Source: Cordylochernes scorpioides
Lineage: Eukaryota > Arthropoda > Arachnida > Pseudoscorpiones > Chernetidae
DNA: 64,000 nt
Direction: 5' to 3'
Assembly: GCA_030710605.1 (NCBI GenBank)
Contig: CP092881.1
Coordinates: 73,371,095-73,435,094 of the forward strand
Part shown: positions 20,277-30,912 of the stretch, in pieces
Position numbering within the stretch: position 1 is the first letter of the stretch
Layout: each line of letters starts with the position of its first letter
Made by a program: the position numbers and the translations under genes
Notes under the pieces: generated by a model
Database searches by the model: none
What the model was told of the DNA's origin: nothing
The model's input: the letters and a program-made list of their open reading frames with translations, nothing else

Positions 20277-20537
20277 CTAGCCGAATGACCCGGGCAACGC
20301 CCGGGTTTTACCCGATTAAATGTTTTTATTCAAATACTATTCGTAACAATTATAAATTGGCACCGTGGATGTCACTTTTGTGAAAAGTTATTTCAAAAAT
20401 TTTATTTGCTAGAAACCTTCCCAGTACTATACTAAATAACTTCCCAAAGTTTCATGGCGTTCCAATGAGTGGTTTGGTCAGGCATAAAGGACAGACAGAC
20501 ACACACACACACATACATTCATTTTTATATATATAGA
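20277..20537 (-). mobile_element. Short non-autonomous Helitron
   Basis: 261 bp from CTAGCCGAATGACCCGGGCA (3' hairpin, inverted) to ATATATATAGA. Includes TTTCATGGCGTTCCAATGAG and CAGACAGACACACACACACA. It abuts the next copy with no spacer beyond one A. Confidence 0.8.
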
Positions 20538-21153
20538 CTAGCCGAATGACCCGGTTAAATGTTTTTATTCAAATACTATTCGTAACAATTATAAATTGGC
20601 ACCGTGGATGTCACTTTTGTGAAACGTCCCGCTCCAAACTTTGTGTGTTTTTAAAATATAAAAATAAATATGTAAATTTTCACAACGATATTTGAAAATT
20701 ATATTATTTTGATTTTCAAATACTATTCGTTACAATTATAAATTGGCGCCGTGGATGTCACTCTTGTGAAACGTCCCGCTCCAAACTTTGTGTCTGAGAA
20801 GCGATATTTTTATAGAAAGATGATCTGGCTTTTGTTTTCTGCTCGAATGAATGTTTTTCTGTTAGAACTTTGTTCCTGCGTACAAAATAATGAACTGATT
20901 TCACCCGTGGTCTCTGCTTTTTGGAAATTTTCCCGATATAATTTTGTATTTGATAATCAAATACAGCAATATCGTCATCATCATTTTCTGACTAAAAATA
21001 TATAGTTTTAATAATTGATTTATATATTTTTTAAAATAGCCTATCGTCTTCCCAGTATTTTTTACCTTTGTATGGAAATTTTGGTTTGAATTAGTGAACT
21101 ACTGCAAATTTGTATACCGGACATACAAACAAACATTCATTTTTATATATATA
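20538..21153 (-). mobile_element. Non-autonomous Helitron, hairpin partly lost
   Basis: Starts CTAGCCGAATGACCCGGTTA, so half of the terminal hairpin is deleted. It contains two or more repeats of CGTCCCGCTCCAAACTTTGT and ends at the TATATATAGA near 21150. Nothing coding is recognised. Confidence 0.72.
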
Positions 21154-21171
21154 GAAGATATAGATTGATAC

Positions 21172-21390
21172 AAGGGAAGGTAATAAGACCAAATCCAAAT
21201 AAATAAATAGTGTGTGACGTTTCGGTAACAGCATTATTACCATCTTCAGACAAAAGTACTGTGTTTGGTACTACATTCAGTACTTTTGTCTGAAGATGGT
21301 AACAACGCTGTTACTGAAACGTCATACACTATTTATTTATTTGGTCTTATTACCTTGTGTTTATAATCTAAATTTTGCCTTATCATTGAC
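21172..21390. repeat. Palindromic repeat with hammerhead-like core
   Basis: Arms AAGGTAATAAGACCAAATCC and its inverse. The right arm (from 21290) reads CTGAAGA, GGTAACAACGCTGTTACT, GAAACGTC. The left arm is its reverse complement. Confidence 0.85.
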
Positions 21391-21717
21391 ACAAGGGATT
21401 ATGTTATTGAAAGGCAAAATCCTGTTGATGTGCAGACTGTGGCACTCTTCATGTACTTTGGCGGGTACTCCGGCATCTGGCTGGGGCTCTCCATCTTTGA
21501 AATCTTCTCTCTCCTGGAGATTGGGGCGTTGCTCTGTGTCCGCTACACATCGGCTCCCTAGTCTTGCTTTCTCACATTGATGCACTATCTCATTGAATTG
21601 TGTGTTTTCCAGTAAAATATCTCGCATTTAAATACAGTAAAACCCTGCTAAAACAAACCTGGGATATAGTAAACCTTTCCTTATAATGAATCTGAAATAA
21701 TCCCATTTTTTTTTATA

Positions 21718-22283
21718 CAGTAGAACCTCCATGAGAGGACACTTACACTAGAAGAAACCTCTCTACAAAGGTCAGTTTTCATTTGCAAAATTACCATTTA
21801 ATACATAGCAGAAACACGTCATCTATATAATACAAATGAAAACACCAAAACGCAAATGTTTCTTTTCACAAATAAATCAAACTTCTACTGTCCTTACTGC
21901 GATGAAAAAAATATGCTTATGTCCATAGTTTGCTTAAATAACATTTCTAAGATTCCACACTTCAGTGTAGCATATATAAACAGAATGATCCAATACAGTA
22001 TTAGAGATCTAAAGAAGCGGTCTGGTAGATTAAAAAAATTGGTGAAACCACTGGGAGGGTTCACCACTAATGAGCCAAGCCCTCCCAATATTTTTTTTCA
22101 TCGCAGTAAAGACAGTAGAAGTTTGATTTATTTGTGAAAAGAAACATTCGCGTTTTGGTGTTTTCATTTGTATTAAAATGGCCTTTTTTACAATTTAGCA
22201 ATTCTCCAGTAAGAGGACGTCTCTCCCTAAAGGACACTTTGGCTCTGTAATTAGGTGTTGTCCTTTACAGGGAGGTTCTACTG
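21718..22283. mobile_element. pogo-like MITE, interrupted (CAGTAGAACCTCC ends)
   Basis: Terminal repeats CAGTAGAACCTCC and GGAGGTTCTACTG with TA at both sides. An uninterrupted relative lies at 38348-38529, and part of it has expanded into the 95-bp array at 28081-28743. It is interrupted by a long-TIR element at 21831-22172. Confidence 0.8.
21831..22172. mobile_element. MITE with about 85-bp inverted repeats
   Basis: Left arm TACAAATGAAAACACCAAAA and right arm ending GGTGTTTTCATTTGTA are complementary over about 85 bp. The middle holds AAGAAGCGGTCTGGTAGATT and TTCACCACTAATGAGCCAAG. A relative lies at about 31760-32160, and an inverted internal fragment at 22540-22625. No protein is encoded. 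Confidence 0.78.
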
Positions 22284-22794
22284 TAATAGAGTAAACTATG
22301 GCTATAACAAACCATGGCTATAGTGAATCAAAGGTTCAGTCCCATTAGGGTTTGCTATAGAAGGATTTTACTATAAATAAACAATGTGGAATCTTGCACA
22401 AAGTTCAAATTTCCTAGAAGCACAAAATGTAACACAGTTTGGCACTTAGGTTTCCCTCTAATAAAGCAAATGTTAAAATCCCTTGCTGTAGACTGCTCCC
22501 CCACAACCTCCATTGTGAGATCCAACAAGGTTTGTACTCCATGTCCAAAAATATATTGGGAGGGCTTGGCTCATCAGTGGTTTCAACATTTAATCTACCA
22601 GACCACTTCTTAGATCTCTAATATTGTGTTAGAATACTCTGCTTGTATAGAAAAATCACCAAGGATGAGTATCCTATATTTAATACTTTATGTTTCAAAC
22701 TTTCGGGTAATAACTACAGGAATAAGAACTAATGACTCATTATCATTAGTAATCATATATCTTTGGTTCTTATTCCAGTAGAAGGGTCGTTCAC

Positions 22795-23335
22795 TTCTTC
22801 TTTCTTATCTCCACTCAATCATATCAGGGTGTCAAGCTTGTAGAGCTTGTTGATGGTGTCTGCTGGGAATGTGTCTTCTTCTTTCTTATCTCTACTCAAT
22901 CATATCAGGATATCAAGCTTGTAGAGCTTGTTGATGGTGTCTGCTGGGGATGAGTAGAGCTCATCAATGGATGAGTCAATAGAGTCAAAATGACAACCAT
23001 CATGATTGGGTAAAGTAAAATGCGTCTGCCTTTATCATTAAGACTGGGAGCACTACTCAGTGGCAGGCCGACTTAGCTCCAAAAGAAATGGCCGCCTCTG
23101 ACATGAGAAACAGACGCCATGTGCAGCCGCTCCTAACATGGAGTACAAACACTGCTCATCCTGTATCCCTGGATTAGGAGCTCTTACAGGGTACTATCAG
23201 CCGGGCTAGTTGAACCCAAGTTTTTTAGTGAGCTTGTTACTGCTCCCCCTCCTCCTTTTTCATCCGGGCTTGGGACCGGCAAAGGCGAAGTTAGGGTCGT
23301 TAATACCCGAAAGCTTGAAACATAAACATTAAATA
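22795..23335 (-). repeat. SINE-like repeat and LINE lineage A 3' pieces
   Basis: Two minus-oriented LINE-type 3' ends in tandem (TTCTTATCTCCACTCAATCA at 22803 and again at 22881) are followed by a SINE-like body. That body carries AAGAAATGGCCGCCTCTGAC and runs to CTTGGGACCGGCAAAGGCG. It has the same architecture as 9228-10970, but without the transposon. Confidence 0.7.
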
Positions 23336-23486
23336 TAAGAAACTCATCCTTGGTGATTTTATTTTTCTATAAATTGTCGACGGATTTTAAGTCGATATAT
23401 TCTGCTTATATATGCTGCAATGAAGAGTGGATCTTTGAGATGGTTTTCAAGAAAACTATGGACATAAGATTTTAGGACAGTAGAAT

Positions 23487-23835
23487 TACACATAACTCCG
23501 CCTTTGCCGGTCCCAAGCCCGGATGAAAAAGGAGGAGGGGGAGCAGTAACAAGCTTGCAAAAAAAAACCTGGGCTCAGCTGATAGTACCCTGTAAGGGCT
23601 CCTAATCCAGGGATACAGGATGAGCAGCGTTTGTACTCCATGTTAGGAGCAGCTGCACATGGCATCTGTTCCTCACGTCAGAGGCCGCCATTTTTTTTTT
23701 TAGCCAAGTCGGCCAGCCGCTGAGTAGTGCTCCCAGTCTTAATGACAAAGGCAGACGACACATTCTACTTCACCCAGTCATGATGGCTGTCCCATCCTGA
23801 TTGAATGGAGATAAGATAGCAGAAGACATGTTTCC
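23487..23835 (+). repeat. SINE-like repeat, long copy
   Basis: From CATAACTCCGCCTTTGCCGG to a decayed 3' end GATTGAATGGAGATAAGATA. It lies opposite in orientation to 22795-23335, so the two copies could form a hairpin of about 350 bp. Confidence 0.7.
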
Positions 23836-23999
23836 CTAACATGTTACCAAAGGACCACAAGATAATGAGACCAAATCCAAATGAATAAATGGGGTATGAT
23901 ATTTAGCAAACGCATTGATACTGAAACATCTAATTATCATCTAGAGTGAAATAATTTTAAAATAAACTATTTTAAATGGAACACAACATGATGATTATA

Positions 24000-24245
24000 C
24001 ACCAATACCTCGCTTTGCGTCGTTTCGTTTTGCGTTTTTTTTCGAAGTTGCGTCTCTGCTTAATTTTTACTGATTTTTCACTGTGCGTCGTTAGATTGTC
24101 GAAGTTGCGTTGTTTTGGATTCGAGTCCTTAATTTTTTTTCCTAAAATATGGCAACACCTTTGTTTTTGATTGCGCCTTCACATATTTTCGCTTTGCGTC
24201 GTATTTTTTTGGAACGTAACCCCAACGCAAAGCGAGGTATGGGTG
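24000..24245. mobile_element. Tigger/pogo-like MITE (ATACCTCGCTTTGCGT ends)
   Basis: 246 bp with 21-bp terminal inverted repeats (CACCAATACCTCGCTTTGCG and the inverse of CACCCATACCTCGCTTTGCG) and TA on both sides. The interior repeats CGAAGTTGCGT. No coding region. Confidence 0.8.
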
Positions 24246-24900
24246 TAGTAATAATGATATATAAATTGGAATCCTAATTATTAGAGTTGAAAAATGATAT
24301 AATCATAATAAAGAGCATTTATTATAATAATATTCGTCTGGCAAACATTCACCGGGGAAGAAGCTGGTCGAAGCGATGTCATTCAGTTCAAATTTCTCAT
24401 ATATATTAAAGATATTAATTCATTAAGCATCATCATAGCTTTGAAGAAATTTGTCAATGCTGGAGTGGATGTTAGTTCAAAAATACAGTTTTTAAAAAAA
24501 TTATTATATACTTATAAAATTATAAAGAAAAAGGCATCTCCATATCATGCTACTGAAAGTTGATGATGGCCTGCGCCATCTATCAGAATAAATATCAACT
24601 ATTCGATGAATTTTTAATTATTCCAGAATGGTGTCCAAATACCCATTCTTGATTAATCAAGAATGGCTAACCACGTATGTGTTTGGGGCTGTTGGCCTTC
24701 ATCAGCGTGGTACAAGCTGTACCTCAATGACCGAAAACTGGTCATTCAGACATCCTGAAAATTCATGAAACGGGTAGTTAAGGCCAGAATTGCGTAAGAA
24801 TGCATAAACAATAGGAAAAAAATAGTACAAATGTGGCATTGTATTGGTGTAAGGTGGATAAATTAAGAAAAGGCATCTCATTAATTATAACTTGAGTATA
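24246..24900. other. Unassigned AT-rich sequence
   Basis: No gene or known repeat was recognised. It contains a perfect 24-bp palindrome at 24643-24666 (half site CCATTCTTGATT). Confidence 0.4.
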
Positions 24901-24901
24901 T

Positions 24902-25167
24902 GATAAGGCACAATTTGGATTATAGATTATAAAACAAGGTAATAAGACCAAATCCAAATAAATAAATAGTGTGTGACGTTTCGGTAACAGTGTTGTTACC
25001 ATCTTCTGACAAAAGTACTGAATGAGAAATTTTAACAGTAACTATTTAAAACATGCTGTGGTAAAATTTCTCATTCATTACTTTTGTCTGATGATGGTAA
25101 CAACGCTGTTACCGAAAAGTCACACACTATTTATTTATTTGGATTTGGTCTTATTACCTTGTTTTAT
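24902..25167. repeat. Palindromic repeat with hammerhead-like core
   Basis: Starts TGATAAGGCACAATTTGGAT. The centre contains AAAACATGCTGTGGTAAAAT. From 25088 the right arm reads CTGATGA, GGTAACAACGCTGTTACC, GAAAAG. The final C of GAAAC is changed. Confidence 0.85.
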
Positions 25168-25309
25168 AACTTGAGTATATAAAATAAAATGCTATTTATT
25201 AAAATTAAAGCAATTTTATTTACAACTATCATCCAGTTTGGTCTGGGTTCTCTCTGAGTAAATGTTTTCCCAATGAAGAATGCTTTAACAAATATAGAGT
25301 GACCTTAAA

Positions 25310-25815
25310 ATAACGGAGTTAAACATTTTTAGTCACAATTTTATTAAACAAAAATTGAACAAATTAACAACGCATAACAATAATATTGTCGCGCATATCC
25401 CCTCAGAGATTCTTTGTGTCGATGCCGCTTCCTCCGTCGTGGATCACCTAACCTGGGCTCCGGTGCTCTCCTCTGCAGCTCTACCTTGCAGACCACCCAA
25501 AGACCTCCGAGAAACACCACTCAAGTGGATCTCCCTTCCTCTGGCAGTATCTCTTAGCCTTACCACTGGTGGGGACACGAGAGACTTACCAGAAGTGTAG
25601 CGACTGTGGTGTTGGAGAGAGAGTCACAACAGCAACAAGTCTGCTAACAATCCTCCTTTATTGTCATCTTTAAACCACATTACATAATAACTCGAATATC
25701 AATCAACAGGTATTTACACTATTTTACATCCCAGGACCAATATCAACGGATATTTACAATAATTTGCCCCAGGACCACAGCAGTCGGCAATTCCCACACT
25801 AGTTCCAGACGGGAA
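25310..25815. repeat. Possible LTR-like sequence inside an old mariner
   Basis: A GC-richer stretch holds TGTAGCGACTGTGGTGTTGG at 25597, followed by CCTCCTTTATTGTCATC, the inverse of an AATAAA-type signal. TGTAGCGAC is a common LTR start. No second LTR, primer site or coding part is visible, so this is tentative. Confidence 0.25.
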
Positions 25816-25819
25816 ATAG

Positions 25820-26145
25820 GTGAAAGCGCCCTCTATTGGCGGAGGTTGTAGGTGTTTTTCAGGCACATATAGGCGACAATATGGATACTAACTAACAAAT
25901 TTTCAGCCGGTTTCAAAGTGGCCTCCCTTGGCAGTGATACACAGGTCCAAACGTGACTTGGTATTTTTGGCTATGGGCTGCAGGTCCTCCGGCAACAATC
26001 AGTCCCATTATCAGTGCAGCGATCGTTTCAATGACTTCAAACTTTTGTAGCACAGGCCCTGGCCTGCTAAATGGACCACAGGCTGTAATCCATCAGGTTG
26101 AGATCTGGTGAGTAGCCTGCAATTACGCCGACATTATGAAATCCG
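25820..26145 (-). pseudogene. Degraded Tc1/mariner transposase fragment
   Basis: The minus strand gives SPDLNLMDYSLWSI, a stop, then QARACATKV, and later CITAKGGHFE-like residues in another frame. This is the third catalytic block and the C-terminus of a transposase of the SPDLNPMDY type, distinct from the two mariners nearby. It has several stops and frameshifts and no identified ends. Confidence 0.7.
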
Positions 26146-26214
26146 GAAAATGAGCCCTGGAGTCAAGAATGTAATTCTAAAAACCTTCCCTTATAACGAA
26201 CCTGAAATAATCTC

Positions 26215-26395
26215 TATTTTAAACACAAGGTAATAAGACCAAATAAATAAATAGTGTGTGACGTTTCTGTAACTGCGTTGTTACCATCTTCAGACAAAAG
26301 TACTGAATCTGAAGATAGTAACAACGCTGTTACCAAAACGTCACACACTATTTTTTTATTTGGATTTTGTCTTATTACCTCATGTTTCTAGTCTA
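26215..26395. repeat. Palindromic repeat interrupted by mariner
   Basis: The left arm (AAACACAAGGTAATAAGACC) and most of the right arm (CTGAAGA, AGTAACAACGCTGTTACC, AAAACG) are present. The arm breaks at GTCTA, and its end (TAATCCAAATTG) reappears at 27819 after the mariner and the N gap. Confidence 0.8.
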
Positions 26396-27716
26396 CTACT
26401 CTGATCAAAAAGTTTCGACACTTTGCTCATAAGTTTAAAAAAACTTTATTATTCTACCAAATTCAAATTGTCCCCTTCAAATTAGTCCCTGTTGGTCGCA
26501 ATGCACTTCAGCCACCTTTTTTTCCAGTCGGCATAACACCTCTGGTAGTCTGTTTTCGGGATCGCCTTCATGGCCTTCTTCGATTCCACTTTGATCTCTT
26601 CTATGCTCTGAAATTTCCGACCCTTTAACTTTTTTTTTAGCTTTCCAAAGAGGAAGATGTCGCAGGGGGCCAAATCGGGACTGTAGGGGGGTTAGGGGAA
26701 CACAGAGGTTGAGTGTTCCTGCAGGAACTTCGAGGTTTTGAGGGCTGTGTGCACCGGCGTGTTATCGTGGTGGAGGATTCACGACTTGCTCCTCCACAGC
26801 TCCGGCCATTTCTGCCTGATCGCTTCCCTCAATCGCCTCAAAACTCCCAGGTAGGAGTCAGCAGTTATTGTAGAGCCTTGCTGTTGAAAATCATGATGAA
26901 CGATGCCCTGGTAGTCGAAGAACACCGTCAACATGACCTTGACTTTGCTGGGAGCTTTCCTCGCTTTCTTTGGTCTCGGCTCATTTTTGAAGCGCCACTC
27001 CGATGCCTGTTGGGTAGTTTCCGAATCAAAGCCGTAAATCCATGTTTCGTCTCCAGTAATGACCCTCTTCAGCAATTCGGGGTCGTCGGTTACCGCTTCG
27101 AGATTGAGACGGGTCGTTTCTTTCCGGGCGTTCTTTTGATCAAAAGTCAAATCTTTGGGAACGAGAACTGCATTGAGTCTTCTCACTCCCAAAATGTCCT
27201 TCATTATTGATTGAGTCGACCCGAATGATATCCCTGCTTCTTCGGCGACCTCCCTGACAGTTATTCGTCTGTCTACACGCACCAGTTCCAACACCTTGTC
27301 CACTTTTTCAGGCGTGGTTGATGTGGACGGTCTCTCGGAACGCTCGTTGTCGGCGGTCTCTTCCCGACCCTCCTTGAAGCGCTTGCACCACTCGAAAACT
27401 CGTCTTCGGCTTATGACGGCATCCCCGTAGGTTGTTTGCAACATCCAAAAAATTTTGGCACCCCTGAATCCGTTTTTCACACAGAACTTGATGCGAATTC
27501 GTTGATCCTCCATTTCGGTGACTAACGAAATCGAAGCACGGGCAAAATGGCTTCACTTCGAACAGCCGCTGCTCGCGCTGTTGTGCCGCGTGATTTTTGA
27601 AAATTGGCAGGTCTCCAAGCCAAGGGCAAGGCTTGCGTTTGCCATAAACCGGGAGAAAATATATTGAGTTTTCAGGATTTTATGAGCAAAGTGTCGAAAC
27701 TTTTTGATCAGAGTAG
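26396..27716 (-). mobile_element. Mariner transposon, DD34D (second family)
   Basis: Terminal inverted repeats CTACTCTGATCAAAAAGTTT and its inverse. TA lies at 26394-26395 and 27717-27718. Length is 1321 bp. It carries a transposase with two in-frame stops on the minus strand. The right TA is followed directly by an N gap. Confidence 0.92.
26482..27513 (-). pseudogene. Mariner transposase with two in-frame stops
   Basis: Starts MEDQRIRIKFCVKNGFRGAK and stays in one frame to IATNRD, about 343 codons, the normal mariner length. Linker RPSTSTT, then D in ITGDETWIYG, D in ILHHDNTPVHTA and D in YSPDLAPCD (34 residues apart, DD34D). A TGA replaces an expected Trp before ILHHDN (26779-26781). A TAA lies before PPYSPDLAP (about 26692-26694). 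No frameshifts are present. It is inactive as it stands but young enough to stay collinear. Confidence 0.9.
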
Positions 27717-27718
27717 TA

Positions 27719-27818
27719 NNNNNNNNNNNNNNNNNNNNNNNNNNNNNNNNNNNNNNNNNNNNNNNNNNNNNNNNNNNNNNNNNNNNNNNNNNNNNNNNNN
27801 NNNNNNNNNNNNNNNNNN
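27719..27818. other. Assembly gap of 100 N
   Basis: Exactly 100 N, placed between the mariner's right TA and the end of the palindromic arm. If the arm is otherwise complete, the real gap could be close to zero or negative in length. Confidence 0.99.
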
Positions 27819-27997
27819 TAATCCAAATTGTTCCTTATCATAATCTCCAATTTATCACACAGTGAAACAATGGCTATATAACGAACCATAGCTATAGTAA
27901 ACCACAGGTTCAGTCCCATTAGGGTTTGCTATAGATGGATTTTACTGTATTTCAAACTGGAAACACAAAGCAACAGACATTTCAGGACATTTAAATG

Positions 27998-28743
27998 AAG
28001 TGAAACCTCCATGAAAGGACACTCCTACTAGAAGACACCTCTCTACAGTTTTCATTTGTAAAATTACCAGTTTTACTAATTAGCAACTCTCCAGTAAGAG
28101 GACATCTCACCCTAAAGGCCACTTTGGCTGTGTAATTAGGTGTTGTCCTTTGCAGGGAGGTAGTTCTACTGTATTTAGCAACTCTCCAGTAAGAGGACAT
28201 CTCTCCCTAAAGGACACTTTGGCTGTGTAATTAGGTGTTGTCCTTTGCAGGGAGGTAGTTCTACTGTATTTAGCAACTCTCCAGTAAGAGGACACCTCTC
28301 CCTAAAGGACACTTTGGCTGTGTAATTAGGTGTTGTCCTTTGCAGGGAGGTAGTTCTACTGTATTTAGCAACTCTCCAGTAAGAGGACACCTCTCCCTAA
28401 ATGACACTTTGGCTGTGTAATTAGGTGTTGTCCTTTGCAGGGAGGTAGTTCTACTGTATTTAGCAACTCTCCAGTAAGAGGACACCTCTCCCTAAAGGAC
28501 AATTTGGCTGTGTAATTAGGTGTTGTCCTTTGCAGGGAGGTAGTTCTACTGTATTTAGCAACTCTCCAGTAAGAGGACACCTCTCCCTAAAGGACACTTT
28601 GGCTGTGTAATTAGGTGTTGTCCTTTGCAGGGAGGTAGTTCTACTGTATTTAGCAACTCTCCAGTAAGAGGACACCTCTCCCTAAAGGACACTTTGGCTG
28701 TGTAATTAGGTGTTGTCCTTTGCAGGGAGGTAGTTCTACTGTA
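27998..28743. repeat. 95-bp tandem array grown from a MITE (seven units)
   Basis: A MITE end (GTGAAACCTCCATGAAAGGA) at 27998 leads into seven units starting TAGCAACTCTCCAGTAAGAG at 28081, 28176, 28271, 28366, 28461, 28556 and 28651. Each ends in GGTAGTTCTACTGTA, the MITE terminus. The minus-strand open frames here are periodicity artefacts. Confidence 0.95.
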
Positions 28744-28782
28744 CTTGCCAAATCAACCACAGAAACTAAGAAAATTATTCAC

Positions 28783-29230
28783 AAACACAAGGTATCAGAA
28801 ATATATACATGTAGTAAACCCGATGTGGAATGTGCTGGGCAGTCGTGGTAGTGGGTGCGTGATGGGATTCCCGCACTGGGACAGCAAGAGACAGAGGCAG
28901 GTCTAGATGGTAACTCCAAGAAGGTAGAGGTAGACCACGGACGAAGACTGTCGCGGATGCCCTAGCCGACCGTCTAACGGCGTCGCTCTGAAAACAACTA
29001 CACAACTGCCTTTGTCTAATTTCTGGGCCTTTTATATTGGACGCTCGCATAAGGTGGAGCGTCCTGATTGGTTCCTATAATCACGTCACTTTCTGGCGCC
29101 AGGTTGTTTTCGTCTGGCCTTTGTCGTCTGGTTTACCTCCACCTTCTTTGTTTTATTGTCACTTCCATTGTTCGATACATATCTTTATATATAGATAAGG
29201 GGTTATATAATAAATATCAGAAGAAGGTTG
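28783..29230 (-). repeat. Possible LTR or 5' UTR repeat with TATA box
   Basis: On the minus strand CCAATATAAAAGGCCC looks like a TATA promoter. Downstream segments (CTACCTCTACCTTCTTGG, CATCTAGACCTGCCTCTG) recur in modified form in 40130-40500, which has TTTATATAGACG at the matching place. Paired, promoter-like, non-coding repeats suggest an LTR family, but ends and primer sites are not resolved. Confidence 0.35.
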
Positions 29231-29335
29231 TGAACCATATAACTCAAAATATACTACATACATTTAGAAGAAACTATCAACACACATGGTATTCAGAATG
29301 ACAATACTGATGATTGAATGAAGAATATAAAGAGA

Positions 29336-29668
29336 ACAGATACATAGTGACAGATACATAGTGACAGATACATAGTGACAGATACATAGTGACAGATACA
29401 TAGTGACAGATACATAGTGACAGAAACATAGTGACAGATACATAGTGACAGATACATAGTGACAGATACATAGTGACAGAAACATAGTGACAGATACATA
29501 GTGACAGAAACATAGTGACAGAAACATAGTGACAGATACATAGTGACAGAAACATAGTGACAGATACATAGTGACAGATACATAGTGACAGAAACATAGT
29601 GACAGAAACATAGTGACAGAAACATAGTGACAGATACATAGTGACAGATACATAGTGACAGATATATG
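29336..29668. repeat. 14-bp minisatellite with two unit types
   Basis: About 24 units of GATACATAGTGACA, with a frequent variant GAAACATAGTGACA. All open frames here are artefacts: since 14 is not a multiple of three, the three minus frames read the same repeat. Confidence 0.97.
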
Positions 29669-29742
29669 GTGATGAGACAGGGATGTAAGTCTCAGTGGGT
29701 TTATTTGGGGGAGTGCTCTATCATCCGAGTGAGCCATGGTCA

Positions 29743-29860
29743 CAAATAAATAGTGTGTGACGTTTTGGTAACAGCGTGGTTACTATCTTTAGACAAAAGT
29801 GCTGAATGAGAAAAAATATCACAGCATGTTTTAAATAGTTATTGTTATCAAATAGATTAT
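29743..29860. repeat. Palindromic repeat, left arm only
   Basis: AATAAATAGTGTGTGACGTT through GACAAAAGTGCTGAATGAGA to the centre. There is no right arm before 30690, where a complementary copy lies. Confidence 0.7.
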
Positions 29861-30640
29861 AAACATGTAGATGAGAAGATTTCTGAAATAACAAATACAA
29901 CTTGTAAATATCCTGCAGGCACTGGGGTTAAAAATAATCGACTCTAAACCAAATTAAAGACTCAAAGCCAAAGTTGAAATTCAAAACATTTTTATATTTA
30001 TTGATCTATTGAAATGGTCACACAAACAGAAAATAATAATAATAATAAAAAAGGCAATGAGAATGAAATGGGGAAATATACATAAAATTAACCTGTTAAA
30101 AATATATTATAAAAAGTTACTTATCTTTTTTGGTGCTTCAGTTGGAGGGCTGGAAAATTTCTTCCACTAAAATTTTAACACTACATTTTTAGACGGTGTT
30201 CTTAGAACCTCTCCTCAATCTCCCTCTACTGCTGCCTACTCTATCTCCCTATTTTCTTACTTTTTTCCTCAAAATCCCCGCCAAATTTATAATTTAACAG
30301 AGTAAAAATAAAAAATATTTTAATTTTATAAAATATTCCAACTGTTAAAATAAAAATTATAATAAAAAAATATTTTTCAAAAAATATTATTTTAATTAAA
30401 GACTATTATTGAAATATTAAAACAAAAATAGATGATTAGCTATTAAAAAAAAAGAAAATTTATTATAATGAGATAAATTTTATACATTAAAAATAGAAGA
30501 GGTAATAAAAGAAAGGTGAAGTGATGGGTTGGTTTGACAATGATGAATGCTCGACTTCGTTCTGTCGAGGCAGCTTCACCATTGTCCACCAGCTTTCTAT
30601 TAGGTACTGTGGGTGAGCTTTGTGGAGGTCGCTGAAGTTG
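29860..30640. other. Unassigned AT-rich sequence
   Basis: Very AT-rich, with runs of A and T. 30495-30640 is slightly more complex (GCTCGACTTCGTTCTGTCGA), but no gene or repeat was recognised. Confidence 0.4.
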
Positions 30641-30647
30641 ACTCCAC

Positions 30648-30912
30648 AAACACAAAGTAATAAGACCAAATCCAAATAAATAAATAGTGTGTGGCGTTTA
30701 TTTAAAACATGCTAAGATATTTTTTCTCATTCAGCACTTTTGTCTGAAGATGGTAACAACGCTGTTACCAAAACGTCACAGACTATATATTTATTTAAAT
30801 TTGGTCTTATTACCTTGTGTTTATAATCTATAATCCAAATTGTGCCTTATCATTGGATTTGGTCTTATTACCTTGTGTTTATAATCTATAATCCAAATTG
30901 TGCATTATCTTT
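30648..30912. repeat. Palindromic repeat with deleted left arm and extra right end
   Basis: The left arm stops at GTGTGTGGCGTTT and joins ATTTAAAACATGCTAAGATA of the centre. The right arm near 30748 has CTGAAGA, GGTAACAACGCTGTTACC, AAAACG (G lost). A second right end follows (ATTGGATTTGGTCTTATTAC). Confidence 0.75.

Larger units (their letters stand above)
21635..22373. mobile_element. pogo-like MITE, interrupted (CAGTAAAACCCTGC ends)
   Basis: Begins CAGTAAAACCCTGCTAAAAC after TA (21633-21634) and ends AAGGATTTTACTA before TA. The interior (CATGGCTATAGTGAATCAAA, GTTCAGTCCCATTAGGG) is also seen near 27865-27946. It is split by another MITE at 21718-22283. Confidence 0.72.

Noticed and set aside
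27991-28675. Overlapping 71-codon frames MSSYWRVAKYSRTTS
   Set aside because: Each is one 95-bp repeat unit read again; they contain MITE ends.
29264-29743. Minus-strand frame of 159 codons with repeated [12 protein letters not shown]
   Set aside because: Translation of the 14-bp array in three interchangeable frames; it looks membrane-like only because of base composition.
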